A stretch of 64,000 bases of DNA from Zygaena filipendulae (taxonomy: Eukaryota; Arthropoda; Insecta; Lepidoptera; Zygaenidae). A model generated the notes under the pieces. It searched no databases, was not told the origin of the DNA, and saw only the letters and a program-made list of their open reading frames with translations. The position numbers and the translations under genes are program-made. The first letter of the stretch is position 1, and each line of letters starts with the position of its first letter. This document shows positions 1 to 10,709 of the stretch, piece after piece. Location: NCBI GenBank assembly GCA_907165275.2, contig OU015655.1, positions 322,501 to 386,500 on the forward strand. Direction: 5' to 3'.

Positions 1-420
1 CTAATTAGCCTTACAATGGTCTCCGCACTAGATTGGTTCTGTTCTAGTTTCTGTGATTTTGCACGAAATAAACGCAGGCCGTTTCACGTAAAGTAAAATT
101 TTAATCAAACCTAAACACATCCTACACTTGGGCAAGTCTCTACTTTTTGCTATGATTGGTGTTGGCTCGTTGAGCAGATAGCAATTGGCGCTGTGGTCTT
201 CGATAGACATCAACATCAAGGATTAACAAGGACTTTTATCCCAAATTGAGACATAGAGTTGATTTCTAATGGAGTACACCTCAAAGTACATTTCTATGTT
301 ATTTTGTTTTAAGTGTAATTAATGTTTAAGTTTTTTTTGTTGTTTTAAATGGACGTTAGTTGATTACTATGTATAGTTTATTAAAGATTAATAAAATAGT
401 GTTAAACTGAATCTGTCTGA
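1..420 (+). other. AT-rich end, possible 3' UTR of a gene to the left
   Basis: No convincing coding exon is visible. An AATAAA hexamer lies at 390-395 on the plus strand, followed by T/G-rich sequence, which would suit the 3' end of a plus-strand gene starting outside the window. A 63-codon minus-strand open frame (28-219) resembles nothing I know. Low certainty. Confidence 0.2.
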
Positions 421-2071
421 AGATTGTTTTATTAGTTACCATGAACCAACCTTATTGTTAGTGGGCAGACTTCTGGTGACCAAAATGCGGAACGCGGCCT
501 GAATAGCGGGGCCCAACTTTTTTTGCTTTTTTTTTACTGTGAAAGTATAGAAAGTATAGTATAGAAAATGCAATACTCGAATACTTGTTTTTAGCCGTTT
601 GTGTTGGATGCTCTGCGGTTTTTTTGGACCCGGATGAACGCTATAAGAGCGTGAGCCCGGCCGCACAAGAAAAGTTTTCGCGTCCGGTTTCCATGTAAGG
701 TCAGCAGATCGGACTCACAGCACTCGCACTATCTACTATCTTTAAAAGAGCAATTCTTGTATTGTGTGAAGTGTGAGTGAAGCTCGGTCGCCCAGATATA
801 AATAATAATGTCGGCTGTATCGAAGATAGCTGTACTCACTCTGAGGCAGGGCGAGGACGAGTGTGTAAATAATGCTCTCGTCTCGTCTCGCCCTCCCTCG
901 CATCGCCTCGGTTGTCTCGTTGGCTCTCGTGAGGAAAACTAGAGCGAGCATGTACATTTAGTTACCCGCTCATTGTTTAATTTCACGATCAAGTAATTCT
1001 ATATAATTCTAATTTCGTTTATACATAATTATACAATTAAACGCGCTACGCTTTCTATTTTTAAATAGTAGCTCACAGCATAAAGGCAAACCGCAGCAGC
1101 AATTTCTACGTCCATTATCGCGGGAGACTTTAGTACAACTACAACTAATAGAACTAGTGTATGCAGATATGCACTCGTCGAGAGCCTTCTCGGTCGAGAT
1201 TCGAGACTCCCGACGAGAGTATCTGGCATGACAGTGCGGGTGCGGCCGCGGCGAGAGGACAGGAGCGGGCGCGGAGCGCACCCGGGGAGGGACGGGAGTA
1301 GCGCCACTGAAACAAGCTATGGTCGGTTTCTTTCTGTAACAACTTTATTTATGATTATAAAATTTTGACTCATTTATTAGGACGCATAAAATTGATTTTG
1401 CGTACGCCGCCAGAACTATTGACAACCTTTCGAAAATTTCCACTGGTTTAATTACTAAATAATTTCAAGAAAACATTTCATCAAGAGCCACCTTCCACGG
1501 AATCATCATATAAGGCGCGATATAAAATGTTATAGGGTTTTAGGCACATTTTAACCCAAAAAATAACATTACGGCGAACTGAATCGAAAGGTTGTCAATG
1601 GGTTCTTCTAACATTAAAACATAGCTAAATTTTACAAGTGTTAAACTAATATATAATATTGCCAATAAGTATCCCTTGCCGAGACGCAGGCGCCGCGCGG
1701 TGGCGACACCGCGTCACGCGCGCACACAGGTCGCATGCCTACACAAAGCGGGTCGCGCACAGCCGTTGACACAACAACATTTTTAGAAAATGTGCAAATA
1801 TGTAAAAAACTAATAGATATTTCCAACCTCGCCACTTTACGCACACACGGCGACATAGATTTTGTGGAGAACGCTCGCGCAGCAACGAATCATAAAATAC
1901 ACTAGTGTTGATAATAAAATTTAATACAAAACGAAATAGTAATATTATAATATAACAATGCTCTAATTTCTACAAGAATCCTAATTTTGAATTGAATTCA
2001 TATTTAAAATTTCATTCCTCTGCCTACTATTTGTCCTTATATAATGTTTCCTTATCCAAAACGCGCGCGGC
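421..2071. other. Region downstream of asrij, no gene recognised
   Basis: Several short GC-rich patches (about 860-930, 1190-1300, 1680-1760) give random-looking open frames on both strands, none with a recognisable domain. The asrij 3' UTR must run into this stretch on the minus strand. TTTATT at 1344-1349, which is AATAAA on the minus strand, is one candidate polyadenylation signal. Confidence 0.3.
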
Positions 2072-5000
2072 TCACTCGACCACGTCGCCGTACTGGTTGG
2101 CGCGCGGCGGCGGCGGGCGGGCGGCGGGCGCGGCGGGCGGCGGGGCGCGCGTGCCGTACAGCGGCGGCAGGCCCCCCTCCGACCTGCACAATAATAATAA
2201 TTATTTATTTACATTATGAAAACAATGATATTACATTAACCAACGAAGTATCCACTATTACGTAATACATAGGTAGTTACTATTTACTAATATATTCGGT
2301 TTCTACTTTTGCGGTGCGAGAGCAATAATATCAACTTAAACAATAACAATAATTATTCAAACAAACAATTGAACTTGTCGGCGTGAGGGTAGTTTCGTTA
2401 TCAATAACGTTTCCCGCCGACGTATAGTTGTAACTCGTTCGTTCCCCCGCTCCACTCCATTGCCCGACTCGTCTTGGTTAGAACTTGATATAAAACGCGG
2501 GTATGCGTAAGCCACGGTTCATTGTTACTTTGTGTTCGGTTCAGTGCAGTTATAGTGTCGTATCAATCTAATAGAGATTACGTGTGCTGTGTCATCTAGT
2601 TGTTTAATATGAACTATAATCATTTATTTGCATAACACATTGTTCTAAAAGATGGGTACATTGTTAATTTTGATTCAAGTTCTAATCTCTAGTCATTGAG
2701 TGACACGCAAAATATATCTAATTCAATCGATTCGTCACAATAATTAAATTTTAATCGATTCGTCACAATAATTAAATTTTAATCGATTCGTCACAATAAT
2801 TAAATGTCAAAAGGAATGTAATTTCAAAATGTTAATGTCAATGAAGAAATTAATAAACACAAATTAATAGTCAACTTTTCTGTCCAGGAAGTCTTGCACA
2901 CTACTCGTATAGTATACTTGAGATTGCAACCATTGCAACAACACCAAAGTAACCTGGTACTATAGAGTATGAAAAAGCGACACTCTCCGCCTCGCACCAA
3001 TAGGGTTACACCTTTTTTTGAAAACTCTTTTAAATCAATCCTGAGAAATGACCTAGTGGAATTTTTATTTCGATTTTATAAAACCGAAAAATGACTTAAA
3101 CACTTTTTTTTTATTTATTATGTTTTTAATTTTCGCGCAAAAACGCTAGCCACTATGCTTTCAACTCATGACGTCACTCTGTTAGTAAACAATACGACTG
3201 CGAAAGAGATAGTGTATATTTCAGTATACACTGGGAGCACTGTTCAGTTGGTAAGTATAAACGAACGGCTTTTATGTCATACATTACAGTGCTCGGAGTG
3301 CATATTGGTCCATGATATCGGAAAACACCTTAGATTGTTTACTAACGGAGTGACGTCACCAATGGCGTGTTGGAGATTAAAAAGGACGATAAAAACACAA
3401 TATAAATCTCATTACAAAGCTGGAGTATTGTCAAATGGTTGCAGGGCTTGCGTACCTGTAGGGGTCCTGCCTGGCTTCGGAGTACTCGCTGCGGTTTTTG
3501 CGGCGTAGCTCCTCGTAGGAAAGCGCGGGCCGCGCCGCCGGCGACTTCGGCGCACTGCCCACGTCCGCTGTGCACAAAGATAATGCTAAGCGGTTCCCAA
3601 TATTATGTACTAAAGATCACAGATTGAAACAAAAGAGACTGTTGCAATCAATTATAGCCACATAGAGCTGTCCATATACCCGTTCAATAAACAAAAAAGG
3701 CATTACATTTGAGTGTAGTCTTACTATTATGACCAGGGGCGGATTTACACTTTTGCCGCCAGTAAGCTATTCAAACTTTGCCACCCCTACCGATTATAAT
3801 TCGATATCTTAGTTAAAAATCATATAAATACAAGTGAATCAATGTTGGTTCTTAAATTTTTTTACAACCGAACGATAAGTTGGTGGAATTATCACACAAG
3901 AGACAGTTAGTTTTTTGGTAGAATTTTGCCGGCAGCATATTCAGCCTGCTGGTAAATGCGTCACTGACTATGACATTATGTTCGTTATGTTATACTTGTA
4001 ATAATAAATGAAATGCATTACATTCACCGCCGGGCTGGTAGGAGTCTTCGTTAAAGAGCGGGCGCTCCGTGTCCAGGTCCAGCGAGCTGCCGGGCCCCGC
4101 GTCCGAGTAGATGTCGCCGGGGCCCGCGCCGAACATGGTCGGCGACTGTTTCGGCAGGACGCTGCTGCATTCGTAACAAACAATATATTCAACATCATGT
4201 TCCACTGTTTTCATATTTATCAGTTCATGTCTAAATTATCCTACTAATATTATAAACGCGAAGGTTTGTATGTATGGATGGATGGATGGATGGATGTTTG
4301 TTACTCTTTTACACAAAAACTACTGGATGGATTTAAATGAAATTTTATAATAATATAGCTTATACATCAGATTAACACATAGGGTACTTTTTATCCCGGA
4401 ATTCCCGCGGGAACTCTGAAATTAACGCGAGTGAAACCGCGGGGTACAACTAGTTATAATATAAATAAATAAATAAACACGTATAATAAAAAATAAACAA
4501 AAAAACGTATACATATGTTGCATAATGTAAAATCTGTTAGTAAACCAATAAATAAATAAAATAAAAATGTGTCCTTTTGAAAAATAAGCAGCAAAGTTAT
4601 TAACTCAGCCATAGCTATTTATGTGGTCATAAGTATAACATACGTTCTTCCCTCCTTCTTATCCCGGAGGAGTTGTCCGATGTAGCTGCCGGGTAGAGCC
4701 ATCAGCTTATCAGCACACGCCTGCTGGTACGACAGCTTTCCAAGGAAGTAACCCACCACCACCGCCAGCGTCACCTTCGGAAACGCACCAAAGCGAGCGT
4801 TTGGCTTCAAATAACCTAATAAACAGGTTTTCATTAACACACATGTTTCTACAGCACAAAGATCATTACTCAGGACGGCCCGACCCTTCCCGGCACGTCA
4901 AAATAATGATGCAGGTTTAAGGAAATGATATACTTTTTACACCAACAAGGCATGGCAGTGAACCCTTGCCTACATTTTCCCTAGCTGATTTAATCTACAT

Positions 5001-6796
5001 TCGAATATTTATTCTTTTGATGTGATGCTGTTATATAATAGTGCACCTAAATAAATATACAAAATAAAAAGCCACAAAACATAATAGGTCTAAGAATTCA
5101 TAGACAGAAAGAGTCATTGGGCTCTTTAAGGGCGGCGCCACAGTCTTTGCGGCGGCGGTAGCGGCGGCGGCGGCGGCAAAAACAAATGGTAGACAACATA
5201 AGCAGTAGGCCACAGCTATCAGCGGCGCGAGCTGTGGCCTCCTTCTTATGTTGTCTACCATATGTATGTATATGTATGTGTATAAAGTTGTATTATATTT
5301 AAGAAATCTTTGTATTAGTGTTATTGGTTATGTATTACGTTGTGCACCCAGCACCCACTTCTAGTTTCTATCTACAGCTCTCTATTACCTTAAGGTTGTC
5401 TTGAAAAGATTGCCTCTAGCAATAAGGCTGCCTTTTGCTCTGTCTTTACTTTTTATCTGTTTTAGTTTTTACTATCTCTCCTGGGGCTGAATTTGAACCT
5501 ATTTCAGAGTAAAAACCTCTTTTTTTCAGGTACACCAGCAATAAAATTGTAAATATAAATTGTGCATACACATTTTCAGGGTTACAGAGAAGGAAATAGG
5601 GTACTTTTTACTCTGGAATTCCTGATGGATTTCTGATATTAATGATGGTGAAATCACAGGGAACAACTAGTTTGGTATAGCATTTTTATAAGCTGTGGGT
5701 ACTGTTATAGAAATAAATAATAATCGAATAATAAAAATTTACACAAAAAAGCATTAAATATCATTTGCATATTGCTTGATATTCTATTTTTTTTTATGTC
5801 ATAGGGGGCAAATGGGCAAGTGGTACACCTGATGGTAAGTGATTACCGCCGCCCATGGACATCTGCAACACCAGAAGGCATGCAGGTGCGTTACCAACCT
5901 GAAACGGGGATGGGAACTGGCTTTCAAGTGGGGCTGCCGGAACACACCGTCAGGTGCTCGGTGACAGATTTACAACTTGACACTATTTAATGACACATTT
6001 TTCAAATAAAACATTTCAAAACCATAATCATTGTTATTAATATGGGCCTGGAACATCATGGCACTAGGATATCTTACACACATTTACACTCTGCCTGCCC
6101 TTCACACATCTTTTGTTCTACATTCAGTTTTGAAATAAGAGTGTGGTTTAAGAGGAATAGTTCACAAACAAGACAAACCAGCTTTCAACTTTTTCAGTAG
6201 AGTACTTAATTGAATAAATAATCCCACAGGGTAGTTTTTATCTACCCTGTGGGATTATTATAAATGCAAATTTTAGTTTGTTTCATATTCATTCATGTCT
6301 TAACTAATCTACTGATCATCATGAAATTTTCCAGATACATTGTCAAGAGTACAGAAAACTTTTAAATTAATGCAGGTGAAACCACAGAAAATGGCTAGTA
6401 TTTTTATAAATTTTAAGAGTATCTATCTACCCACCTTCTTAAAATTCACAAGATCAAAAAGACAATGATTCCAATAGCCCATTTGTGGTAAGACTGACCT
6501 CTCTGTACGGCAGAGTAGGCGGCCAGGCCCATTGCGGTGCCGATGGGCAGCGAGCGCTTGAAGAAGCTCTCCTGGTTGCACTCGCGCAGAACCTGCAGCT
6601 CTTCCGGCGTGAACTTATGCTGTGCCTACACCACAAACATCTCATTACATCCCCACAAGCCATACTGCTGCTGCTGCATCAACGTAGAAGCAAAATCAAT
6701 CAAGCTTACCGGGTTGAAGGCAGCCGACGCCGAGGGCTGCACTGATCCGTAATTAGAATCGCTCTCCTCATAACCATACCGACTAGATTCGTTCAT
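2072..6796 (-). CDS. asrij: OCIA domain-containing protein, Asrij/OCIAD1 orthologue (6 exons, 248 aa)
   Basis: CDS exons on the minus strand are 6796-6710, 6625-6499, 4815-4644, 4164-4028, 3567-3456 and 2183-2072. All have GT-AG borders and matching phases (0,1,2,1,2), and together make 747 nt. Exon 2 begins AQHKFTPEELQVLRECNQES, and exons 2-3 form the OCIA domain (about residues 30-115). It has two hydrophobic segments, near SLPIGTAMGLAAYSAV and VTLAVVVGYFLGKLSY, separated by GYLKPNARFGAFPK. Known for the family: OCIAD1/Asrij is an endosomal and mitochondrial membrane protein. In Drosophila it maintains blood-cell precursors and works with Arf1; human OCIAD1 affects respiratory complex assembly. 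The C-terminal half is poorly conserved, with SYEELRRKNRSEYSE in exon 5 and an Ala/Pro/Arg-rich exon 6 ending QYGDVVE. The exon 4 acceptor is a tandem CAGCAG, so one serine may be optional. Length fits the fly protein. Introns 2, 3 and 5 are full of repeats. Confidence 0.92.
2489..2545 (+). promoter_or_regulatory. Plus-strand TATA box plus initiator inside asrij intron 5
   Basis: TATAAAA at 2489-2495 is followed by an insect-type initiator TCATT at 2519-2523, with its A 32 bp from the start of the TATA box. A second initiator-like TCAGT sits at 2541-2545. The spacing is that of a strong core promoter. No plus-strand coding frame follows, so any product would be non-coding or spliced to a distant exon. 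Inference from core motifs only. Confidence 0.35.
2725..2804. repeat. 28-bp tandem repeat, nearly three copies
   Basis: The unit begins AATCGATTCGTCACAATAAT and repeats at 2725, 2753 and 2781 with no differences seen until the third copy ends short. It lies within asrij intron 5, downstream of the plus-strand promoter-like site. Confidence 0.85.
3169..3358. repeat. 190-bp inverted-repeat unit bounded by TGACGTCA
   Basis: The left arm 3169-3193 and right arm 3334-3358 are 25-bp inverted copies with one mismatch. Each arm starts at its outer end with TGACGTCA and contains GTTAGTAAACAAT. This looks like a small terminal-inverted-repeat element in asrij intron 5. The adjacent exon 5 donor (3455) is untouched. 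Confidence 0.6.
3733..3960. repeat. Degraded interspersed repeat (GGGGCGGATTTACAC type)
   Basis: The stretch opens with GGGGCGGATTTACACTTTTG. A related but inverted ending (GTAGATCCGCGCC) is seen near 8209. It sits between asrij exons 4 and 5. Assignment is by resemblance to common insect interspersed repeats only. Confidence 0.3.
4241..4454 (-). repeat. Dispersed lepidopteran-type repeat (family A), copy 1
   Basis: Reverse-oriented copy running from a TAATATTATAAACGCG end to GTGAAACCGCGGGG and ACTAGTT. It contains a (GGAT)n microsatellite near 4274-4295. It lies in asrij intron 3. Confidence 0.7.
5186..5261. other. 76-nt miRNA-like hairpin in asrij intron 2
   Basis: ATGGTAGACAACATAAG (5186-5202) pairs fully with CTTATGTTGTCTACCAT at the far end (5245-5261). 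After a small internal loop, GGCCACAGCT pairs with AGCTGTGGCC. The terminal loop is about 12 nt. Two long helices with a short internal loop and a small terminal loop fit the size of a pre-miRNA. Either strand could fold. A GCG-rich tract precedes it. Expression is unknown, and it could instead be a small fold-back repeat. Confidence 0.4.
5555..5671 (-). repeat. Family A repeat, degraded copy 2
   Basis: Recognisable by GCATACACATTTTCAGG, GGTACTTTTTACTCTGGAAT and GGGAACAACTAGTT. It is diverged and lies in asrij intron 2. Confidence 0.5.
5780..5985 (-). mobile_element. SINE-like repeat lacking its head
   Basis: It shares GGCTGCCGGAACACACCGT and the following ACAGATTTnCAACTTGA with the SINE at 28945-29262. 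Read on the minus strand it ends GCCCCCTATGACAT followed by an A-run (5790-5802 as T on plus), as expected for a retroposon tail. The tRNA-like head is missing. It lies in asrij intron 2. Confidence 0.6.
6217..6399 (-). repeat. Family A repeat copy 3 with an 18-bp perfect hairpin
   Basis: AATAATCCCACAGGGTAG (6217-6234) is followed after 7 nt by its perfect complement (6242-6259). The sequence then continues as a degraded reverse-oriented family A copy ending GGTGAAACCACAG and GGCTAGT. It lies just downstream of asrij exon 2, in intron 2. Confidence 0.55.
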
Positions 6797-6932
6797 TTTT
6801 ATAACAATATTATGATTTTAAACTAAATAATAATCTTATTCAGATATTATAAAAGTACTCTGTGATCCTATCCTATAATATTCGATAAAAAAATCTTAAC
6901 CAACAAATCAAAAATTTTATCATTTTTTTTTA

Positions 6933-7311
6933 TTTACCCCAATGGGGAAGGCAGAGGAAACTAAGTCCATACAGCCAATTCAGTTCTATTTTTCTTCATC
7001 TGTATTTAAGTACATCGAAATGCATTGGTGAGATGCATTTCGATGCTTTACCGGACCGGAACTTTTGGCAGCAACTCTTCACAGTTGAACCTAAATAGGA
7101 CGCACTGTGGAACTTGTATAGTAAAACGACAACCTCCCGATGAACGCCCAATTTCATCTTACTTTACTGTTTCCACACACTGCTTATCACTAATGGATCA
7201 CTATTATGCAAAATCCACCACATTCACACAATATTAATCACGATAAACTAATTTGCAAAACAAAGAAATAAAGCTGACGTCCATCACTGCTAAAATCCCG
7301 CCAAAAGCTCT
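6933..7311. repeat. Interspersed repeat with CATCGAAATGCATT motif, copy 1
   Basis: It starts TTTACCCCAATGGGGAAGGC, then CTAAGTCCATACAGCCAATT, then a short inverted pair around ATCGAAATGCAT/ATGCATTTCGAT. It ends near CCCGCCAAAAGC. Diverged relatives lie at 7373-7972 and 20698-20850. It begins about 140 bp upstream of the asrij start codon and may overlap the promoter region. Confidence 0.6.
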
Positions 7312-7340
7312 TTATCAATTTTTTTTTGTTAAATTTACCC

Positions 7341-7369
7341 TCAGAAGAATAACTAAGTTATTCTTCTGA
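7341..7369. other. Short perfect hairpin
   Basis: CAGAAGAATAACT and AGTTATTCTTCTG are immediate inverted copies at the boundary between the two neighbouring repeats. No function is implied. Confidence 0.5.
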
Positions 7370-7372
7370 GAA

Positions 7373-7972
7373 TTTACCCCAATGGGGAAGGCAAAGAAAT
7401 CTAAGTCCATACAGCCAATTCAGTGATATTTTTCTTCTTCTGAAGTTATTTACATCGAAATGCATTGGGGAGATGCATTTCGATGCTTGAACAGAACTTT
7501 TGACAGAAACTCTTCGCAGTTGAACCATAATAAAACGCTCTGTGGGAAGTAAACTAAGTCTATACAGTCAAGTTGTATATTTAGTAGTTGTTTGTATTGG
7601 AGCGCTTTGGTAAGAAGATGTCTTAATACCTTTGAATACTTTAACAGAGCTTCTGGAGACAAACCCTCATAGTTAAAACTTAATAGGATCTTGTGAGGGT
7701 ATAAACGGTACACAGTGGACGTAAATTTTGCGTACCTACCTACTACGTGAGCGGACGCCCCATGGTCATTTCATTTTCATCTTGATTCACTTTTAATAGG
7801 AGTAGTTAACTATTCTCAGTATGTAGACCTTATTAAAATCTCAGAGTAAATAATAATAATAACAACGTGTTATTTTTATACAATATTATTAACCACGATA
7901 AATCATAATTTGCGCGAAACAAAGAAATAAAATTAGACACCCATTTCTGCTCAAGTTCCCGCCAAAAGTTTT
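7373..7972. repeat. Interspersed repeat with CATCGAAATGCATT motif, copy 2
   Basis: Same order as the copy at 6933-7311: TTTACCCCAATGGGGAAGGC, CTAAGTCCATACAGCC, the ATGCATTTCGATGC inverted pair, and an end near CCCGCCAAAAGT. An internal diverged duplicate of the AGTTGAACCnTAATA segment lies near 7670. An 87-codon minus-strand frame (7450-7713) is a by-product of this internal repetition. Confidence 0.6.
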
Positions 7973-8516
7973 ACATTCAACGCTCAAAAGCAAAACCAAA
8001 GCAAAACAATGTTAATCAATATAAACGTAGCGTTTTTGAGATATAAAATCTAAAATAAATTGAAATGAGTTGGTGAGACATCAAAGCTAGGATTTTGTTG
8101 GGGGGAATTTTGATTGCAAAACGAGAATTTACATGGTCAAACATTTGTATAAGGTCTGTTTAAAGTACCCTAATTTAGTCCTGAGGGGGGGTAAATGCAC
8201 CCACAGCCCCCCGTAGATCCGCGCCTGACATTATCAGCGGAGTGGTTATATTAAATTTTCTTTGCTACCAAGCGAGTTCGGTTGTTACTTTGGTAGCGAA
8301 GATACCAAAGGTATTTTTTGAATATTATTGTTCACGTGTAAGTGGGTTTGTAAGCAGATATTTAACTATTTATAATAGTTTAGGCAGGCGGTTGAAGCAA
8401 CTACAAACTATACATAGATGAATGTCAGAATGTATCCAGTTATCAATTGTTTTTATGTTTTAATTATTGTTTAAAGTATCTGTTTTTAAAGTTTTTTTTT
8501 TTACCAATTTTACCTC
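7973..8516. other. Non-coding stretch with repeat debris
   Basis: No exon is seen. Around 8180-8230 the sequence GGGGGGTAAATGCACC and GTAGATCCGCGCC resembles the inverted end of a common interspersed repeat. Confidence 0.3.
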
Positions 8517-8967
8517 TATTTTAACCGACTTCCAAAAACAGGAGGAAGTTCTCATTTCGTCTGTATGTTTTTTTTTGTATCTTTGATAGGCGATTACTCG
8601 AAGACGGCTCGACCGATTTGGAAAATTCTTTTTTCGTTTGGTAGGGTATACTTCAAGTTGATCCCATTGTAAAAAAGTCAGGATCTGCAGATGATGGGAT
8701 CATTTGGAAATCGAGGAAACTCTTTAAATATTACAGGCACACTCATAGCGATTTGGGTACCTACCTAGAAATTGTCACTTTATGAATTTATAAACCACCC
8801 TACTAAAAAGCGAAAAAAAAATATAATAATAAAATAATTAAAACCGACTTCAAAACACAATAATGCACTCAAGAATGCACTACACTTACGATCAGTAAGT
8901 AGCACATGCGTAGGTTGTTTTTAATTTTTAAGTGTAGTGCATTTTTGTGTGTTTTGAAGTCTGTTTG
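8517..8967. mobile_element. Family C repeat followed by a fold-back hairpin
   Basis: The family C part starts TTTTAACCGACTTCCAAAAA (8517). It includes GGCGATTACTCGAAGACGG and GACCGATTTGG and runs to about 8840. It is directly followed by a hairpin (8841-8967). The hairpin arms run from AACCGACTTCAAAACACA through AATGCACT on the left to AGTGCATTTTTGTGTG and TTTTGAAGTC on the right. The same arrangement recurs at 25350-26615. Confidence 0.55.
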
Positions 8968-9037
8968 AATTTTTTGTCATATTTCTTTTTTGTGCAATCA
9001 CTTCTTTTTAAAGTTGGTTTTCAAAGTGTAGGTAACG

Positions 9038-9099
9038 TAGTGGTTATATACTCTTTGGTGTAGGTCAAAGAGTATATACATATAAGTTATAACCACTAC
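9038..9099. other. 62-nt bulged hairpin
   Basis: GTAGTGGTTATA pairs with TATAACCACTAC, and inside that TATACTCTTTG pairs with CAAAGAGTATA around an 8-nt loop. A bulge of about 9 nt lies on the 3' side. It is AT-rich, lies downstream of the second OCIA gene, and is less convincing as an RNA gene than the hairpin at 5186. Confidence 0.3.
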
Positions 9100-9413
9100 A
9101 GTGTAGGTAAGTGTGTATTTAATAGGGTGTACGGAGTCAGATCGAATTATGCGTTGCAGGCTTTCAGCGCGTGATCTGAAAGATGGGGCATTCACTAGTG
9201 TCACAAGTAGATACACAATCTCTCGCTAAGACGGCCAGAACTTGGAACTTGGATGTAGATATACCTATTTAGATAAGAAATGTGCAAGGTAAAAAATAAT
9301 AAGATTTGGATATTTTATCTATGCGAATGACGATGAGAGTAGGTAGATATGTTTTACAGCAATCATTAAGTTTACAAATAAGCATTGTTCAAGTTCATTG
9401 TTATCCATAATAG

Positions 9414-10149
9414 TTATTTTTTAAGCGGCGGCGGGTTGTTTCGGCAGTGATATTCGCGCATGACCCGTCCCAGGTGGCTGTTGGCGGGCAGCTGGCGCAG
9501 TTTCGCGTGGCAGTGTGGCTGGTAGGCGATGCGGCCGCAGCAGTGCCCCAGCAGCGCCGCCAACGCCACCCTCGGCACCGCGCCGAACACGCCCCAGTGC
9601 GGCTCCGCGCGCAGGTATCCTAAAACGAGAAAATATTCATAGAAGTAACACAGCATTGTCGCCAGCTGGGCTGGAACGACACCAGACACCGTTTGCTTTT
9701 CGTATGAAATAGAATCGACCGAGAACATTCGTATACTTCTATGAAGATTTTCGCGGGTATCCATCGTACCGCTCGCCAGCCGGTGCGCTCACCGTATCGT
9801 ACCGCCGCGACGGTGGCGGTTGCGAACAGCGTGCTCAGCGGCAAGCAGCGTCGGTAGAAGCTCTCCTTGTCGCACTCCTCCAACGCCTTTATTTCATCCT
9901 GCGTGAACTCGTAGTAGCGCTGTAAACAGTAATGTAGCATATAGCATATGGTAGAATATGCTAGAATGCATATAGTAGAATGTAGCGCCCATAGAGCGTT
10001 GGCCGCGGCCATGCTAGCCCGCCGGGACCTACCAGCGGGTGCGTGACGCGCCGCACGGGCGGGCACGCGCCCTCCGACCGCGACTCCGCGTAGCAGCTGC
10101 AGTCCTCTTCTTTCTTGGGCGGCTCCACGTTCTTCTTATTTCCACTCAT
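9414..10149 (-). CDS. OCIA domain-containing protein, OCIAD-like paralogue (3 exons, 149 aa)
   Basis: CDS exons are 10149-10033, 9919-9793 and 9619-9414, with GT-AG borders and phases 0 and 1, totalling 450 nt. The start MSGNKKNVEPPKK is the first Met of the frame. Residues 40-82 (RYYEFTQDEIKALEECDKES...) and exon 3 (GYLRAEPHWGVFGAVPRVAL) form an OCIA domain with two hydrophobic segments, as in the asrij protein. The middle exon is 127 nt with phases 0 and 1, exactly as in asrij exon 2, and the GYL split codon is in the same place. This supports tandem duplication. The protein lacks the long asrij C-terminal tail and ends PPPLKK. An N-terminal CSCYAESRSEGAC patch adds cysteines not found in asrij. 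By analogy with OCIAD2 it is probably an organelle membrane protein, but orthology to OCIAD2 is unproven. GC-rich coding. Confidence 0.87.
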
Positions 10150-10709
10150 ACCTCGTTTTAGTTTGCTACAGCAACATTATCATCTTCAAGAAAAGAAAGG
10201 ATGGACATTACATTGTTTTGAGATATTTTTTTGTATTTTTTATTTATTCACTAGAATTTGTCATAGTTTTGGTTACACTGCGATGTATGAAAATTGACAT
10301 CGTCATTTTAATCGGTGTCACTGTTTTATTTTAATTGTAAATTGTAGTCAGTCAGTAGGTAGTATAGTAGCACTAACCTCGTAAATTGATTATGATAAAA
10401 GCATTGGGTGTGCTCAGAAGCTTAAAAATATTTTCATCATTTATAAAAGTAATTAACCAATTTTTTTTTGAAACTGCTTATTATATAATACTAAACTGGG
10501 TTGTAAAATAAGGCAGGCATAAAAATAAATTGACTTATTTTTTAATATATAGATGTGACTGTAATAAGCGTTGACCATGGCATTAAGTACCGATGAACCC
10601 ATCAATGTCAAATTTATGAGTAGTCGCCGTCTCCCGGGATCATGCAGAATTATACACGTGTAAATCGCTCGTCGCCCAGTCGGAGTGCAACGGCATCGAG
10701 CTAGGCGCA
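10150..10709. promoter_or_regulatory. Divergent intergenic promoter region
   Basis: These 560 bp separate the start codons of the minus-strand OCIA gene and the plus-strand secreted-protein gene, so both 5' UTRs and promoters must lie here unless 5' exons lie further out. A TCAGTCAGT initiator-like run lies at about 10349-10357. No TATA box at a suitable distance was noted for either gene. Confidence 0.5.

Noticed and set aside
2725..2804. CRISPR-like array
   Set aside because: The 28-bp units are directly adjacent without spacers, in a eukaryotic genome.
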